A DNA stretch of 50,252 nt. It comes from Legionellales bacterium. GTDB taxonomy: Bacteria; Pseudomonadota; Gammaproteobacteria; JAHCLG01. The notes below the pieces were generated by a model. The model was not told the origin of the DNA. It saw only the letters and a list, made by a program, of their open reading frames with translations, and ran no database searches. Both the position numbers and the translations under genes were made by a program. The stretch spans positions 1 through 50,252 of the forward strand of contig JAHCLG010000015.1 in assembly GCA_026125385.1 (NCBI GenBank), in the 5' to 3' direction. The number at the start of each line of letters is the position of its first letter. The stretch's first letter is position 1. Positions 36,841 through 45,609 of the stretch are shown here, piece by piece.

Positions 36841-37491
36841 TTAATTTGTCGATTTACTCACAATCACGCGTGCGGGTCGAATCAGACGCTCGTTTAATAC
36901 ATAGCCTTTTTGTACTACGGTTAGTACTGTATTAGCCGGTACATCGGGTGCTTCTTGCATCACCATCGCTTCGTGAATTTCAGGATTAAAGGGTTGATTC
37001 ACTGGATTAATTTGGATGACATTAAATTTATTTACCGCGTCTAAAAACATTTTCATGGTTAATTCCATGCCTTCGCGCATCGCTTGATGAGCGGGTGTGT
37101 CGTCGACAGCAAGTGCTAGAGCACTATCGAGACTGTCGATCACTGGTAATAATTCATTGACAAATTTTTCTAAGGCAAATTTGTGGGCGTTACTAATATC
37201 GCGCTCAGTACGCCGTTGTAAATTTTGCATTTCGGCATTTAAGCGTAATACTTTTTCCCAATTTTCCCGCGCTTCTTTTTTAGCCGCAGTTAATTCTGCT
37301 TGCAGGCTATTGAGTGGCGCTAACTCATCGTGATCATCGTCGAGTAAGTCGGATAAATCTGCGCCAAAAGCAGAAGTTTTAGGCGCATCCGCTTGCGCTA
37401 ATTTCTCGTGAATACTCTGAGAATTTTGCCCCGATTCTAAATTTTCTTCAGTGGTTATTTCAGAGGATTTAGGATTATCGTTATCAGCCAT
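36841..37491 (-). CDS. grpE: Nucleotide exchange factor GrpE
   Basis: GrpE releases ADP from DnaK. An acidic disordered N-terminus is followed by the long dimerising helix (ELTAAKKEARENWEKVLRLN) and the beta domain with NPVNQPFNPEIHEAMVMQEA and KGYVLNERLIRPARVIVSK. The ATG at 37491 (MADNDNPK) has GGAA six bases upstream; in-frame ATGs at 37503 and 37509 are alternatives. The resulting 216 residues are normal. A sigma-32-type promoter lies 70 bp upstream. Confidence 0.95.
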   Translation of the reverse strand: MADNDNPKSSEITTEENLESGQNSQSIHEKLAQADAPKTSAFGADLSDLLDDDHDELAPLNSLQAELTAAKKEARENWEKVLRLNAEMQNLQRRTERDISNAHKFALEKFVNELLPVIDSLDSALALAVDDTPAHQAMREGMELTMKMFLDAVNKFNVIQINPVNQPFNPEIHEAMVMQEAPDVPANTVLTVVQKGYVLNERLIRPARVIVSKSTN

Positions 37492-37531
37492 ATTTCTTTC
37501 CATTCTCATTAATAAAGGTTAACTGCAGCGA

Positions 37532-37542
37532 ATGATAATCAT
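37532..37542. promoter_or_regulatory. Fur-box-like palindrome in the grpE leader
   Basis: ATGATAATCAT matches the 11-base core of the classical Fur box exactly, with flanks GCGA and CTCA that do not continue the 19-base consensus. It lies between the heat-shock promoter and the grpE start. A fur gene is present at 44973-45407. The match is short, so this could be chance in AT-rich DNA. Confidence 0.35.
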
Positions 37543-37560
37543 CTCATCGCCTTCTGACAA

Positions 37561-37590
37561 CACTTGGGGGCGATTTTATAAAAATCAAGG
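37561..37590 (-). promoter_or_regulatory. Sigma-32 (heat-shock) promoter of grpE-dnaK-dnaJ
   Basis: On the minus strand CCTTGAT (37590-37584) is followed after 13 bases by CCCCCAAGTG (37570-37561). This fits the RpoH consensus CTTGAA-N11-16-CCCCAT. The element is correctly placed about 70 bp before the grpE start. Confidence 0.75.
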
Positions 37591-37618
37591 CGGATACACA
37601 GGCAAAATCAATCCAGGA

Positions 37619-37649
37619 AGGAGTAACGCACGGAAAGTGCTAAACTCCT
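37619..37649. repeat. Hairpin in the grpE/ackA divergent region
   Basis: AGGAGT-AAC-GCAC-GGAAA-GTGC-TAA-ACTCCT forms two stems of six and four pairs separated by an internal loop. It lies upstream of the TATAAT (37662-37667) that probably serves the ackA-pduL gene. The AGGAGT/ACTCCT arms recall the palindrome at 9804-9833. Confidence 0.5.
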
Positions 37650-37700
37650 GTCAAAATTCGCTATAATAAACCATCATAAAATAAGTAGAGTGGAATGATC

Positions 37701-39542
37701 ATGAAAATTCTGGTGTTCAATGCCGGCAGTTCCAGTTTGAAATTCGGTGTATTCGATATGGATCTCGAGGATTGTCGTATTTTTAAGGGTGAATTTGAAC
37801 ATTTCAAGGAGGGTCGATGTCTACTGCACTATCGCCTAGGCGGCGAACAAGGCGAAGAAAAACAGCGTGAAGAATACATTGCCACACTCGATGCTGCCAT
37901 TACCCGCTTACCCGAGATTTTACAAGAATTTGGTTTTGCAACCTTCGAGGCGATTGGGCATCGCGTTGCTCATGGTGGTGAACGCTTTCTCGAGGCCACC
38001 TTAATTGATAAAGCAGTATTGCAGCACATTGAAGGAATAACACCACTTGCCCCCTTACACAATCCGGCTCACTTAAAAGCCATTAAATTGAGTCGAGCAC
38101 TGTGGCCTAATCTTCCTCAAGTAGCTGTTTTCGATACGGCATTTCATCACACCATTCCCGAAAGCGCCTACACCTATGCGGTCCCCAAAGCATGGCGCGA
38201 TAAAGGACTCAGACGTTATGGTTTCCATGGCACGTCCCATCAGTATGTTGGATTACGTGTGGCTCGTGCGCTGGCACAACCGATAACCGATTTGAAAATC
38301 ATCAGCTGTCACTTAGGGAATGGCGCGAGCGTTTGTGCGATTCATCGCGGATTTTCACTGGACACTTCCATGGGTATGACGCCGCTCGAAGGTTTGGTGA
38401 TGGGAACCCGTTCGGGGGATGTCGATCCCGGGATGTTTAGTTATCTTACTCGTGAATTTAATTTAACTAGTGAAGAAATTGAACACGAGCTTTATGTGAA
38501 CAGTGGTCTGCAAGCACTGGCGGGCAGTGCTGATTTACGCGAAGTCGAACATCAAGCTGCCCAAGGCGATGCTGCCGCGCAATTAGCCATTAATGTTTAT
38601 GCGTATCGCGTGCGAAAATACATCGGTGCTTATGCAGCGGCCATGGGTGGCGTTGATGTCATTGCGTTTACTGGCGGCATTGGTGAAAACTCAGCTTCCA
38701 TGCGTCGCCGCATTTGCGATAAATTCGAATTTTTAGGATTGTATTTGGATGATGATAACAATCAGGCAGTCAAACTGAGCGGTTTTGAAGCACCAGAAAT
38801 ACACAGTTTTGACTCACGGATCAAAGTACTGGTGACTCAAACCGCTGAACAACTCATGATCGCACAAGAAGTCAATTATTTGCTAAACCAGACACGCCCT
38901 TCAGCCATTAATACCTGGCGTATTCCTGTCGCGGTCTCTGCGCGTCATGTTCATTTATCCCAAGCAGCGGTCGAAGCACTCTTTGGAAAAGGTTATACCC
39001 TAAAAAAAATGCATGATCTAAGTCAGCCTGAAGGTTGGGCAGCCGAAGAAACCGTGGAGGTCATTGGTCCTAAAGGATCGTTTAAAACTGTCAGAGTACT
39101 AGGGCCCACTCGATCACAAACTCAAATTGAAGTATCAAAGACCGATACGTTTACCTTGGGAATCGAAGCACCTGTACGCCCTTCTGGTCAACTGGATGGC
39201 ACACCAAAAATTAAACTGCGTGGCACAGTAGGAGAAATTGAAACGACTGGACTTATAATCGCTGCTCGTCATATTCATATGAGTCCCGCCGATGCCTTAA
39301 AAATGGGATTAAAAAACGGTGACTATGTGAATGTAAAATTAGGTGATGATACCCGCAACGTATCTTTTTCCAATACGTTAATTCGTGTGAAAGAAACTTA
39401 CGTCACTGAAATGCATATTGATACCGATGAAGCTAACGCTGCTGGAATTGCGTTTCGAGGTGAAGGCGAAGTTATCATGAATAAAACGCCAGAAACTGCA
39501 GCGATTACTGCTAAGAAAAATATGGAATTGCTTGGACGTTAA
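37701..39542 (+). CDS. Acetate kinase fused to PduL-type phosphotransacylase
   Basis: Residues 1 to about 395 are a full acetate kinase: NAGSSSLKFGVFDM, HRVAHGGERF, FDTAFHHTIPESAYTYAVP, RYGFHGTSHQYVGL, HLGNGASVCAI, GLVMGTRSGDVDPG and FTGGIGENSASMRRRI. Residues from about 410 are a PduL-family phosphate acyltransferase with both His motifs, SARHVHLSQAAV and AARHIHMSPADA. The single chain would thus convert acetyl-CoA to acetyl phosphate and then to acetate with ATP gain, or the reverse. The start is ATG 37701, six bases after GGA; ATG 37695 has no spacing. No classical pta is in the window. Confidence 0.93.
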   Translation: MKILVFNAGSSSLKFGVFDMDLEDCRIFKGEFEHFKEGRCLLHYRLGGEQGEEKQREEYIATLDAAITRLPEILQEFGFATFEAIGHRVAHGGERFLEATLIDKAVLQHIEGITPLAPLHNPAHLKAIKLSRALWPNLPQVAVFDTAFHHTIPESAYTYAVPKAWRDKGLRRYGFHGTSHQYVGLRVARALAQPITDLKIISCHLGNGASVCAIHRGFSLDTSMGMTPLEGLVMGTRSGDVDPGMFSYLTREFNLTSEEIEHELYVNSGLQALAGSADLREVEHQAAQGDAAAQLAINVYAYRVRKYIGAYAAAMGGVDVIAFTGGIGENSASMRRRICDKFEFLGLYLDDDNNQAVKLSGFEAPEIHSFDSRIKVLVTQTAEQLMIAQEVNYLLNQTRPSAINTWRIPVAVSARHVHLSQAAVEALFGKGYTLKKMHDLSQPEGWAAEETVEVIGPKGSFKTVRVLGPTRSQTQIEVSKTDTFTLGIEAPVRPSGQLDGTPKIKLRGTVGEIETTGLIIAARHIHMSPADALKMGLKNGDYVNVKLGDDTRNVSFSNTLIRVKETYVTEMHIDTDEANAAGIAFRGEGEVIMNKTPETAAITAKKNMELLGR

Positions 39543-39557
39543 TACAACCTCACCGAT

Positions 39558-40685
39558 TTAGTAACGATGGATAAACCACTGTGCAAAACTTTCGTCTTCT
39601 AACGCGTATGAGCCACGACCAGACTGCCAGATAAAATCTTTTTCCCGTAATTGATCAATCGCTGTTTGCACGCTAGCAGTAGAAAGTGTTTTTTGCTGAG
39701 TTAGTTTTTTATAGTTTTGCATTGATTCCTCTGAAAACGGTGACCAGTCACGCCCTTTATTAATGAGAGTGTTTAATATCGCTTGTTGAAGCGGGTTTAA
39801 TGCTAGGTATTCATTTTCAAATTCATGCCAAATTTGATTTTGTAAAATTAAGGCATCTTTTTTTAACAACCCGTCAAAATGCTTAGCGTCACCAGCAATG
39901 GCAATTTTACCGACAATATTTCGTAATATTTCAGGGCGATTGCCCAGCAACTCAAAGGCATGCCATATGCTATCTTGAGTAAATTGATTGTCTTCCTTTA
40001 AGTTTTTATTAACCCATTGGGTAAAGGCATCCGTATATTGTTTATTAAGCAATGGAAAGGCATTGATATCAGAGCCAAAAAACGGTTGGCCTTTTTTAAG
40101 CAATAGATGAGCCAGTTTATTTTGATTTGAACCCGTAAAAACCAGCATCAAGGTAGGGTGTTGAGTATTTGTATTCAGTTGATCGCGAGCGGATTTGAGA
40201 GCAAACATGGCGTTTACCCCATTGTCTGTCATCAACGCGTGTTGAGCTTCATCGATGACTAACATCACTGGTTTTTCTGAGATATCAGCGAGGAAACGTA
40301 TTGCATCTGGCAGGGTAATATTTGGAGGCAATCCAGGTTGAGTGAAATCGATTATTAAGGTACCTAGGAGTTGAAGCTTGCTGAGTTTCACCGCTTTGGC
40401 CAGTTTGAGAAGTTTGTTTTCAAATAAACTCATTTTAGCTTTGATAGCTTCCGCTATCAGTATGGCTGGATTTGCATTTTTATCTGCCCATAAATCCACG
40501 TAAACGGTCATCCAACCGCGGTTTTCAGCTTCAGGAATTAATTCATCGAGCACGAAGGTGCTTTTACCCACGCGGCGTGGTGCGGCAAGAAACAACCCGG
40601 AACGAGCATTTGCTATCCCCTTACCTTCCAAGCTATCGCAATAGGCCATAGCCAGCTCAGGGCGTTTAAAGGAAAAATGAGACAT
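39558..40685 (-). CDS. AAA-type ATPase of unknown role
   Basis: The 375 residues contain Walker A AAPRRVGKSTFVLDEL (about residue 35) and Walker B PVMLVIDEAQHALM (about residue 140). A sensor-like LVFTGSNQNKLAHLL and a C-terminal winged-helix part (STASVQTAIDQLREKDFIWQ) follow. It resembles the STAND/archaeal-type ATPases but is not closely similar to the ATPase at 6713-7894. It converges on ackA-pduL with 15 bp between stops. The upstream region carries helically phased AATTATGT sites. Confidence 0.78.
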   Translation of the reverse strand: MSHFSFKRPELAMAYCDSLEGKGIANARSGLFLAAPRRVGKSTFVLDELIPEAENRGWMTVYVDLWADKNANPAILIAEAIKAKMSLFENKLLKLAKAVKLSKLQLLGTLIIDFTQPGLPPNITLPDAIRFLADISEKPVMLVIDEAQHALMTDNGVNAMFALKSARDQLNTNTQHPTLMLVFTGSNQNKLAHLLLKKGQPFFGSDINAFPLLNKQYTDAFTQWVNKNLKEDNQFTQDSIWHAFELLGNRPEILRNIVGKIAIAGDAKHFDGLLKKDALILQNQIWHEFENEYLALNPLQQAILNTLINKGRDWSPFSEESMQNYKKLTQQKTLSTASVQTAIDQLREKDFIWQSGRGSYALEDESFAQWFIHRY

Positions 40686-40704
40686 GGATTGTTCCCGATT
40701 AGAC

Positions 40705-40744
40705 TAATTATGTGTAATTATGTCATTTTACATAAATTATGTAA
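40705..40744. promoter_or_regulatory. Phased AATTATGT repeats and palindrome upstream of the ATPase gene
   Basis: TAATTATGT occurs at 40705-40713 and 40715-40723, ten bases apart. A third AATTATGT lies at 40735-40742 within the perfect palindrome TTACATAA-A-TTATGTAA (40728-40744). The sites start 20 bp upstream of the ATPase ATG and look like an operator for a dimeric repressor, possibly autoregulatory through the winged-helix ATPase. Confidence 0.55.
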
Positions 40745-40842
40745 ATCTCCATAATTAGCCATAAAGAAGGCTCAGCTTGGGGATTTGCCGTTGAATTCAA
40801 TGGGTGAGCGTTTGGATGAATAAAGAGTCCTATCCACACGCC

Positions 40843-41892
40843 CTAATTTTCCGCAGATTTATTCAAGGCGGCGGATAATAAACGTGCGGTGACATCGACA
40901 ATGGGAATAACCCGCTCGTAAGCAATGCGAGTAGGACCGATGACGCCTAAAACTCCTGCAATTTTTCCTTCCACCTGATAAGTTGAGGTAATCAATGCGC
41001 AATCACCCAACGCTTGATAACCCGATTCATCACCAATAAAAATTTGTAAGCCATCGGCTTTTAAACATTTATCGATTAAATGTAAAATATCGTGTTTCTT
41101 ACTGAATGCGCCAAATAAATTACGCAAACGATCGAGATTATCTTCCGCTAAATTCACTAAATTATCTTGCCCCGATAAAATAAAATCTTCTTCAGGTTGA
41201 TTAGGTTCAAACGCTTTATCGGTGATTTCAATCACGCGGGCTAATAAATTTTGCATGGATTGTTTATCATTTTCGATGGCTTGCAACATGAGTTGATGAA
41301 TTTGCGTTAACTCTTGTCCCTGATATTGCTGATTAATTAAATTGGCCGCTTCTTGTAACTCCGCTTTACTATAAATACGATCCGTATAAATAATGCGATT
41401 TTGCACTTCTTTTTCATTTAATACTAAAATCACTAATACCCGCTTGTCACTTAACGGTAAAAATTCCACGTGACGTAATAAGAGTTGATCGCGACGCGGA
41501 ATGCTCACGAGTCCTGCCAATTTAGTGATGCCGGATAATAGCGAGGAAACGGATTGTAAATAGCGATGGGTCGACGCCTCATCTTGTATACCTAATTGCG
41601 CTTGAATGGTTTCGATGGGAATCGTAGTTTCAGATTGTACGCTTAAAATACTATCGACAAAAAATCGATAAGCGGCTGGTGTGGGAATTCTGCCCGCTGA
41701 CGTATGAGGTGAGGTTAAATAGCCACAGTGTTCTAAATCGGCCATGATATTGCGGATCGTTGCCGAACTTAAACTCAAGTTAGTGTCATCCGCCAAGGTT
41801 TTTGAACCCACGGGATAACCATCCTGAATATAACGTTTGACCAAAATTTTTAATAAATGTTGTGCGCGCTCGCTAATATCAACTTTATTCAT
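40843..41892 (-). CDS. hrcA: Heat-inducible transcription repressor HrcA
   Basis: HrcA represses chaperone genes through CIRCE operators in many bacteria. The N-terminal winged helix ILVKRYIQDGYPVGSKTLAD and SSATIRNIMADLEHCGYL, then TSAGRIPTPAAYRFFVD, are diagnostic. The C-terminal GAF-like part ends with GVIGPTRIAYERVIPIVDVT. I start at ATG 41892 (MNKVDISERAQ), giving 349 residues; an ATG at 41925 would add 11 unusual residues. The stop codon TAG forms part of TAGGGCGTG, the same nonamer as the MITE ends. No perfect CIRCE site was found in the window. Confidence 0.95.
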   Translation of the reverse strand: MNKVDISERAQHLLKILVKRYIQDGYPVGSKTLADDTNLSLSSATIRNIMADLEHCGYLTSPHTSAGRIPTPAAYRFFVDSILSVQSETTIPIETIQAQLGIQDEASTHRYLQSVSSLLSGITKLAGLVSIPRRDQLLLRHVEFLPLSDKRVLVILVLNEKEVQNRIIYTDRIYSKAELQEAANLINQQYQGQELTQIHQLMLQAIENDKQSMQNLLARVIEITDKAFEPNQPEEDFILSGQDNLVNLAEDNLDRLRNLFGAFSKKHDILHLIDKCLKADGLQIFIGDESGYQALGDCALITSTYQVEGKIAGVLGVIGPTRIAYERVIPIVDVTARLLSAALNKSAEN

Positions 41893-41926
41893 AGAAAAAA
41901 TACACGTAGCTCGATAAAATCTCACG

Positions 41927-41964
41927 CTAGCTTAACATTCTCGCAAGAGCTTGTTAAGCGCTAG
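41927..41964. promoter_or_regulatory. Inverted repeat between divergent hrcA and nadK
   Basis: CTAGCTTAACA (41927-41937) and TGTTAAGCGCTAG (41952-41964) are complementary except for a two-base insertion. A further TAGCGCTA palindrome lies at 41981-41988. The location between two divergent genes suggests an operator, possibly for HrcA, though it does not match CIRCE (TTAGCACTC-N9-GAGTGCTAA). Confidence 0.45.
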
Positions 41965-42013
41965 ATTCCTGTTTAGTATATAGCGCTAATTCGTCTCATA
42001 GGTTCGTCACTCC

Positions 42014-42898
42014 ATGCACAAACAATTTTTAACAATTGGGATCATCGGCAAGCATCGCCACTATGAAGTCAGCGATAGTGTTCAAGAAGTGATTGCGTAT
42101 TTACGGCGCAAGAAAAAAACGATTATTATTGACGAAGAAACTGCCCATGGTTTGGAGGCCGCGCAATCATTAACAACCTGTCCGCGTAATCAATTAGGCA
42201 AATACTGTGATTTAGTCATAGTCGTCGGCGGTGATGGTTGTTTTTTAAGTGCGGCACGCACGGTGGCTAAACATAATATCCCCATTGTTGGAATTAATCG
42301 CGGACGCTTAGGCTTTTTAACCGATATTCTCCCCGCTCAACTCTCGCAACGCTTAGACGATGTGTTAGATGGCAATTATCAAGAAGAACAACGCTTTTTA
42401 TTACATTGTGACATCAGCGATGGTGACAAACAAATTGTCGATGGAGATGCCTTAAACGACATAGTCATTTCGCCAGGAGAAGCGGCGCAAATGATCGAAT
42501 TTGATGTTTTTATTAACGGAGAATTTATGGCGCGCCATCGTTCCGATGGCATCATTATAGCAACGCCCACCGGTTCCACCGCTTATGCCTTATCCGGTGG
42601 CGGACCAATTTTACATCCACAATTAGATGCCATCGCCTTAGTGCCAATGTTTCCACACAATTTAAATTCACGTCCCATTGCTATCCCTGGCAATAGTCAA
42701 ATTGATATTATTATCAGCGAAAATAACCACGCTGCACCCCGTTTGAGTTGCGATGGTCGTACGCGTGTCGCGGTGCCGCCACTGGCTAAAATTACTATTA
42801 CTAAAATGAGTAACTTGTTACGATTAATTCATCCAGAAGGTTATAGTTTTTTTGAAACCTTACGCTCAAAATTAGGTTGGCAAATTCAAAAGGTGTAG
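42014..42898 (+). CDS. nadK: NAD kinase
   Basis: NadK phosphorylates NAD to NADP. The GGDG motif in LVIVVGGDGCFLSAART, the NDIVISPG strand and the TPTGSTAYALSGGGPILHP signature are all present. The 294 residues are the normal size. It is followed after 10 bp by recN, the common gammaproteobacterial order hrcA-nadK-recN. Confidence 0.97.
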   Translation: MHKQFLTIGIIGKHRHYEVSDSVQEVIAYLRRKKKTIIIDEETAHGLEAAQSLTTCPRNQLGKYCDLVIVVGGDGCFLSAARTVAKHNIPIVGINRGRLGFLTDILPAQLSQRLDDVLDGNYQEEQRFLLHCDISDGDKQIVDGDALNDIVISPGEAAQMIEFDVFINGEFMARHRSDGIIIATPTGSTAYALSGGGPILHPQLDAIALVPMFPHNLNSRPIAIPGNSQIDIIISENNHAAPRLSCDGRTRVAVPPLAKITITKMSNLLRLIHPEGYSFFETLRSKLGWQIQKV

Positions 42899-42908
42899 GA
42901 AATAGTGT

Positions 42909-44573
42909 ATGTTAAAGCAACTGGACATTGAAAATTTCACTCTGATTGATAGAGTATCTTTAGAATTTCATTCTGGGCTAACCGCATTAACCGGTGAAAC
43001 GGGCGCCGGAAAATCGATTTTAATCGACGCATTAAATTTAACCCTAGGCTCACGTGCTGAAAGCAGTCTAATTAAAAAACCCAATACACGCGCAAGCATT
43101 AGTGCCATTTTTCATTTAGACGATCCGCATCATCCGGCGTTGCAATGGTTAATTGAACATAGCATGGATGCGCAACAAGATTGTATTTTACGCCGTGTTT
43201 TATACAAAGAAGGCCGCTCAGCGGCATTTATTAATGGGCATGCTTGTACTTTATTAGAAATTCGTCAATTGGGCGATTTATTATTAACCATTCACGGACA
43301 ACATGAACATCACGCACTATTATCTCGCGATTATCAACGTCAATTATTAGATGCCTATGCCAATAATCATCAACTCTTACAACAAATAAAAACTCTCTAT
43401 CAGCAGTGGCAAGTCACCCAAAAAAAATTAGAACAATTATCTCATCCAAAACAATCGCACAGTGAGCGCAAAGCGCTATTAACTTATCAAATTGCTGAAT
43501 TAGAACAATTAAATTTACAAGAAAATGAAATCGATACGCTAAGTGAACAACAACAACGATTAAGCCAGGCAGAAACCATTCAATGGGTTTATCAAGCACT
43601 CTTAGATGAAATTAAACTCGCCGATGAAGATGCCATGATCCCACGTTTACACGCTTTGCAACAAAAATTAAAATCATTAAATTTAGCAGAAACTCAATCG
43701 ATTCATGATTATTTACAAAATGCCATTATTCAATTAACCGAAGGCGCGGATGAAATAAAAATTCTCTTAGAAAATATTATTGCCGATCCCGAAAATTTAC
43801 GTCACATTGAACAACGTTTAGATAAAATTTACGAAGTAGCACGTAAGCACCATATTAAACCTCCTGAATTAAGCAATTATTTTAATGATTTATCGCAAGA
43901 GCTCGATAAGTTGAATCAAAATGAACATCTTATTTTGCAGTTGCAAAAAGAGTTACATCATTATGTCGAACACTATCGTGTGCTCGCCAAAGAGCTTCAT
44001 CAATCACGGGTGCGCGCAGCCGAAAAATTTAAGCACGCGGTTAGCGAAATTATTCATACCTTAGGAATGCCGCATTGCCAATTTTCCGTTGCGATTAAAT
44101 CCATGGATGTCGCAGAATTGCATGCCTTTGGCAGTGATGAAATTGATTTTATTGTGCAAACGAATCCCGATCAGGAACCCCAATTATTAAATAAAATTGC
44201 TTCTGGCGGAGAATTATCGCGGATGAGTTTAGCCATTGATGTGGCAACGGCGAATGTGCAAGCCATTCCGACGTTAATCTTTGATGAAGTGGATAGTGGC
44301 ATAGGAGGACGTATCGCCGCAGTAGTTGGCAAATTATTGCATCAATTAAGTCAGCATAAACAAGTGTTGAATGTCACTCATCTCCCGCAAATTGCCGCTA
44401 AAGCTCACCAACACATTCGCGTAAGTAAAATCACCCATGAAGGCAAAACTACAACTCAGGCCGATTATTTAGCAGCAAACGATCGCGTTCACGAAATTGC
44501 GCGGATGTTAGGTAGTGAAGAAATCACTCAACAAACCTTGGCGCATGCCGAAGAAATGTTAGAAATCACCTAA
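42909..44573 (+). CDS. recN: DNA repair protein RecN
   Basis: RecN is an SMC-like protein acting early in double-strand break repair. Walker A TGETGAGKSILIDALNL (about residue 30), the QHEHHALL segment, a central coiled coil (residues 150-370), signature KIASGGELSRMSLAID and Walker B PTLIFDEVDSGIGG are in order. It has 554 residues (E. coli 553). No SOS box was found directly upstream; it probably shares the nadK transcript. Confidence 0.97.
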   Translation: MLKQLDIENFTLIDRVSLEFHSGLTALTGETGAGKSILIDALNLTLGSRAESSLIKKPNTRASISAIFHLDDPHHPALQWLIEHSMDAQQDCILRRVLYKEGRSAAFINGHACTLLEIRQLGDLLLTIHGQHEHHALLSRDYQRQLLDAYANNHQLLQQIKTLYQQWQVTQKKLEQLSHPKQSHSERKALLTYQIAELEQLNLQENEIDTLSEQQQRLSQAETIQWVYQALLDEIKLADEDAMIPRLHALQQKLKSLNLAETQSIHDYLQNAIIQLTEGADEIKILLENIIADPENLRHIEQRLDKIYEVARKHHIKPPELSNYFNDLSQELDKLNQNEHLILQLQKELHHYVEHYRVLAKELHQSRVRAAEKFKHAVSEIIHTLGMPHCQFSVAIKSMDVAELHAFGSDEIDFIVQTNPDQEPQLLNKIASGGELSRMSLAIDVATANVQAIPTLIFDEVDSGIGGRIAAVVGKLLHQLSQHKQVLNVTHLPQIAAKAHQHIRVSKITHEGKTTTQADYLAANDRVHEIARMLGSEEITQQTLAHAEEMLEIT

Positions 44574-44742
44574 ATATACCCAACGCACTTCAAGATGCCG
44601 GATAAAAAGATGTAAAGCGGTATAACTTTTCAAAAGAAACAATGAGTTATAAAATTTTTGCTGTCCTGGCAATATTTTCCTAAAGTTCTGGCAATCTTTG
44701 CCGATAGTACCATTGACTCCCTCAAAACCTGTAGGAGATATC

Positions 44743-44970
44743 ATGGCAATTGTAAATAATGTGAACTCTAATCCCGTTCAAGCCCCCACGAGAACCGATC
44801 AACGGCCGATCTTCGAGCCAGAAAAGGACACATCCAAAGCGGATAATAAGCCAACGGCAGCGGTGAAAGTGGAAATTAGCTCGAATGCGATTGAAAAATA
44901 TTTGGTGGAAGCCGAACAGCGCAATCAAGAGCAAAATAGCAAAGGAGGTAAGTCCGACTTAGAAGTATAG
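44743..44970 (+). CDS. Small hypothetical protein (75 residues)
   Basis: ATG 44743 has AGGAG five bases upstream; an ATG at 44698 adds 15 residues without a ribosome site. The protein is polar and mostly disordered (SNPVQAPTRTDQRPIFEPEK), with one C-terminal helix (SSNAIEKYLVEAEQRNQEQN). No family is recognised. It ends 2 bp before the convergent fur stop. Confidence 0.6.
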   Translation: MAIVNNVNSNPVQAPTRTDQRPIFEPEKDTSKADNKPTAAVKVEISSNAIEKYLVEAEQRNQEQNSKGGKSDLEV

Positions 44971-44972
44971 AA

Positions 44973-45407
44973 TTATTTGCAATGACAATCACGGCATAGG
45001 CCGTAAATGATGAGTGAGTGATCGGTCATACGAAAGCCGTTCGCTTCTGCAATATTCATTTGCCTTTCTTCTATCAATTCGTCGATAAATTCTTCGACGT
45101 GGCCGCATTTTACACAAACTAAATGATCGTGATGATCGCCTTGGTTTAATTCGAACACGGAATTACCGCCCTCGAAATGATGGCGAGTGACTAAACCGGC
45201 AGTTTCAAACTGGGTTAATACGCGATAGACCGTGGCTAAGCCCACATCATCGCCCGAATCCAATAAGGAACGATAAACATCTTCGGCACTCAGATGCCGT
45301 TGTGGGGCATTTTCTAAAATTTCTAGAATTTTTTGCCGGGGTAAAGTGACTTTTAAGCCAGCTTTGCGTAATTCTGCATTATTATCCAAGAGTGTTCTCT
45401 TCCACAT
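44973..45407 (-). CDS. fur: Ferric uptake regulator Fur
   Basis: Fur represses iron-uptake genes when loaded with Fe2+. The DNA-binding part ELRKAGLKVTLPRQKILEIL matches E. coli Fur closely. The metal site residues HHFEGGNSVFELNQGDHHDH and CVKCGHVEEF, and the C-terminal GLCRDCHCK zinc Cys pair, are present. ATG 45407 (MWKRTLLDNNAELRK) gives 144 residues. A TTG at 45389 preceded by GGAAGAG would start MDNNAELRK, nearer to the E. coli start; the ATG at 45461 is unlikely. Confidence 0.96.
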   Translation of the reverse strand: MWKRTLLDNNAELRKAGLKVTLPRQKILEILENAPQRHLSAEDVYRSLLDSGDDVGLATVYRVLTQFETAGLVTRHHFEGGNSVFELNQGDHHDHLVCVKCGHVEEFIDELIEERQMNIAEANGFRMTDHSLIIYGLCRDCHCK

Positions 45408-45609
45408 GATGCTGCGTTGATTCAAGTTTAGAATTTTACTGCAAAAATACGCATTAACCAATGTATTTCTTTCAGTGAAAAATCAATTGATTAAAAACGA
45501 ACAGCCGTACTACACATTGACATTCCTTCATTAGCAACTATACCTAGTAATGAGGTAGCGAGTTTTCCACTTAGCCGAGAAATTGTGTGCGGTTAGGAGA
45601 GGATGGTTT

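Noticed and set aside
37619..37649. CIRCE operator near grpE/ackA (AGTGCTAA half-site)
   Set aside because: Only one half matches; the position nine bases away reads GAAGGAGTA instead of TTAGCACTC.
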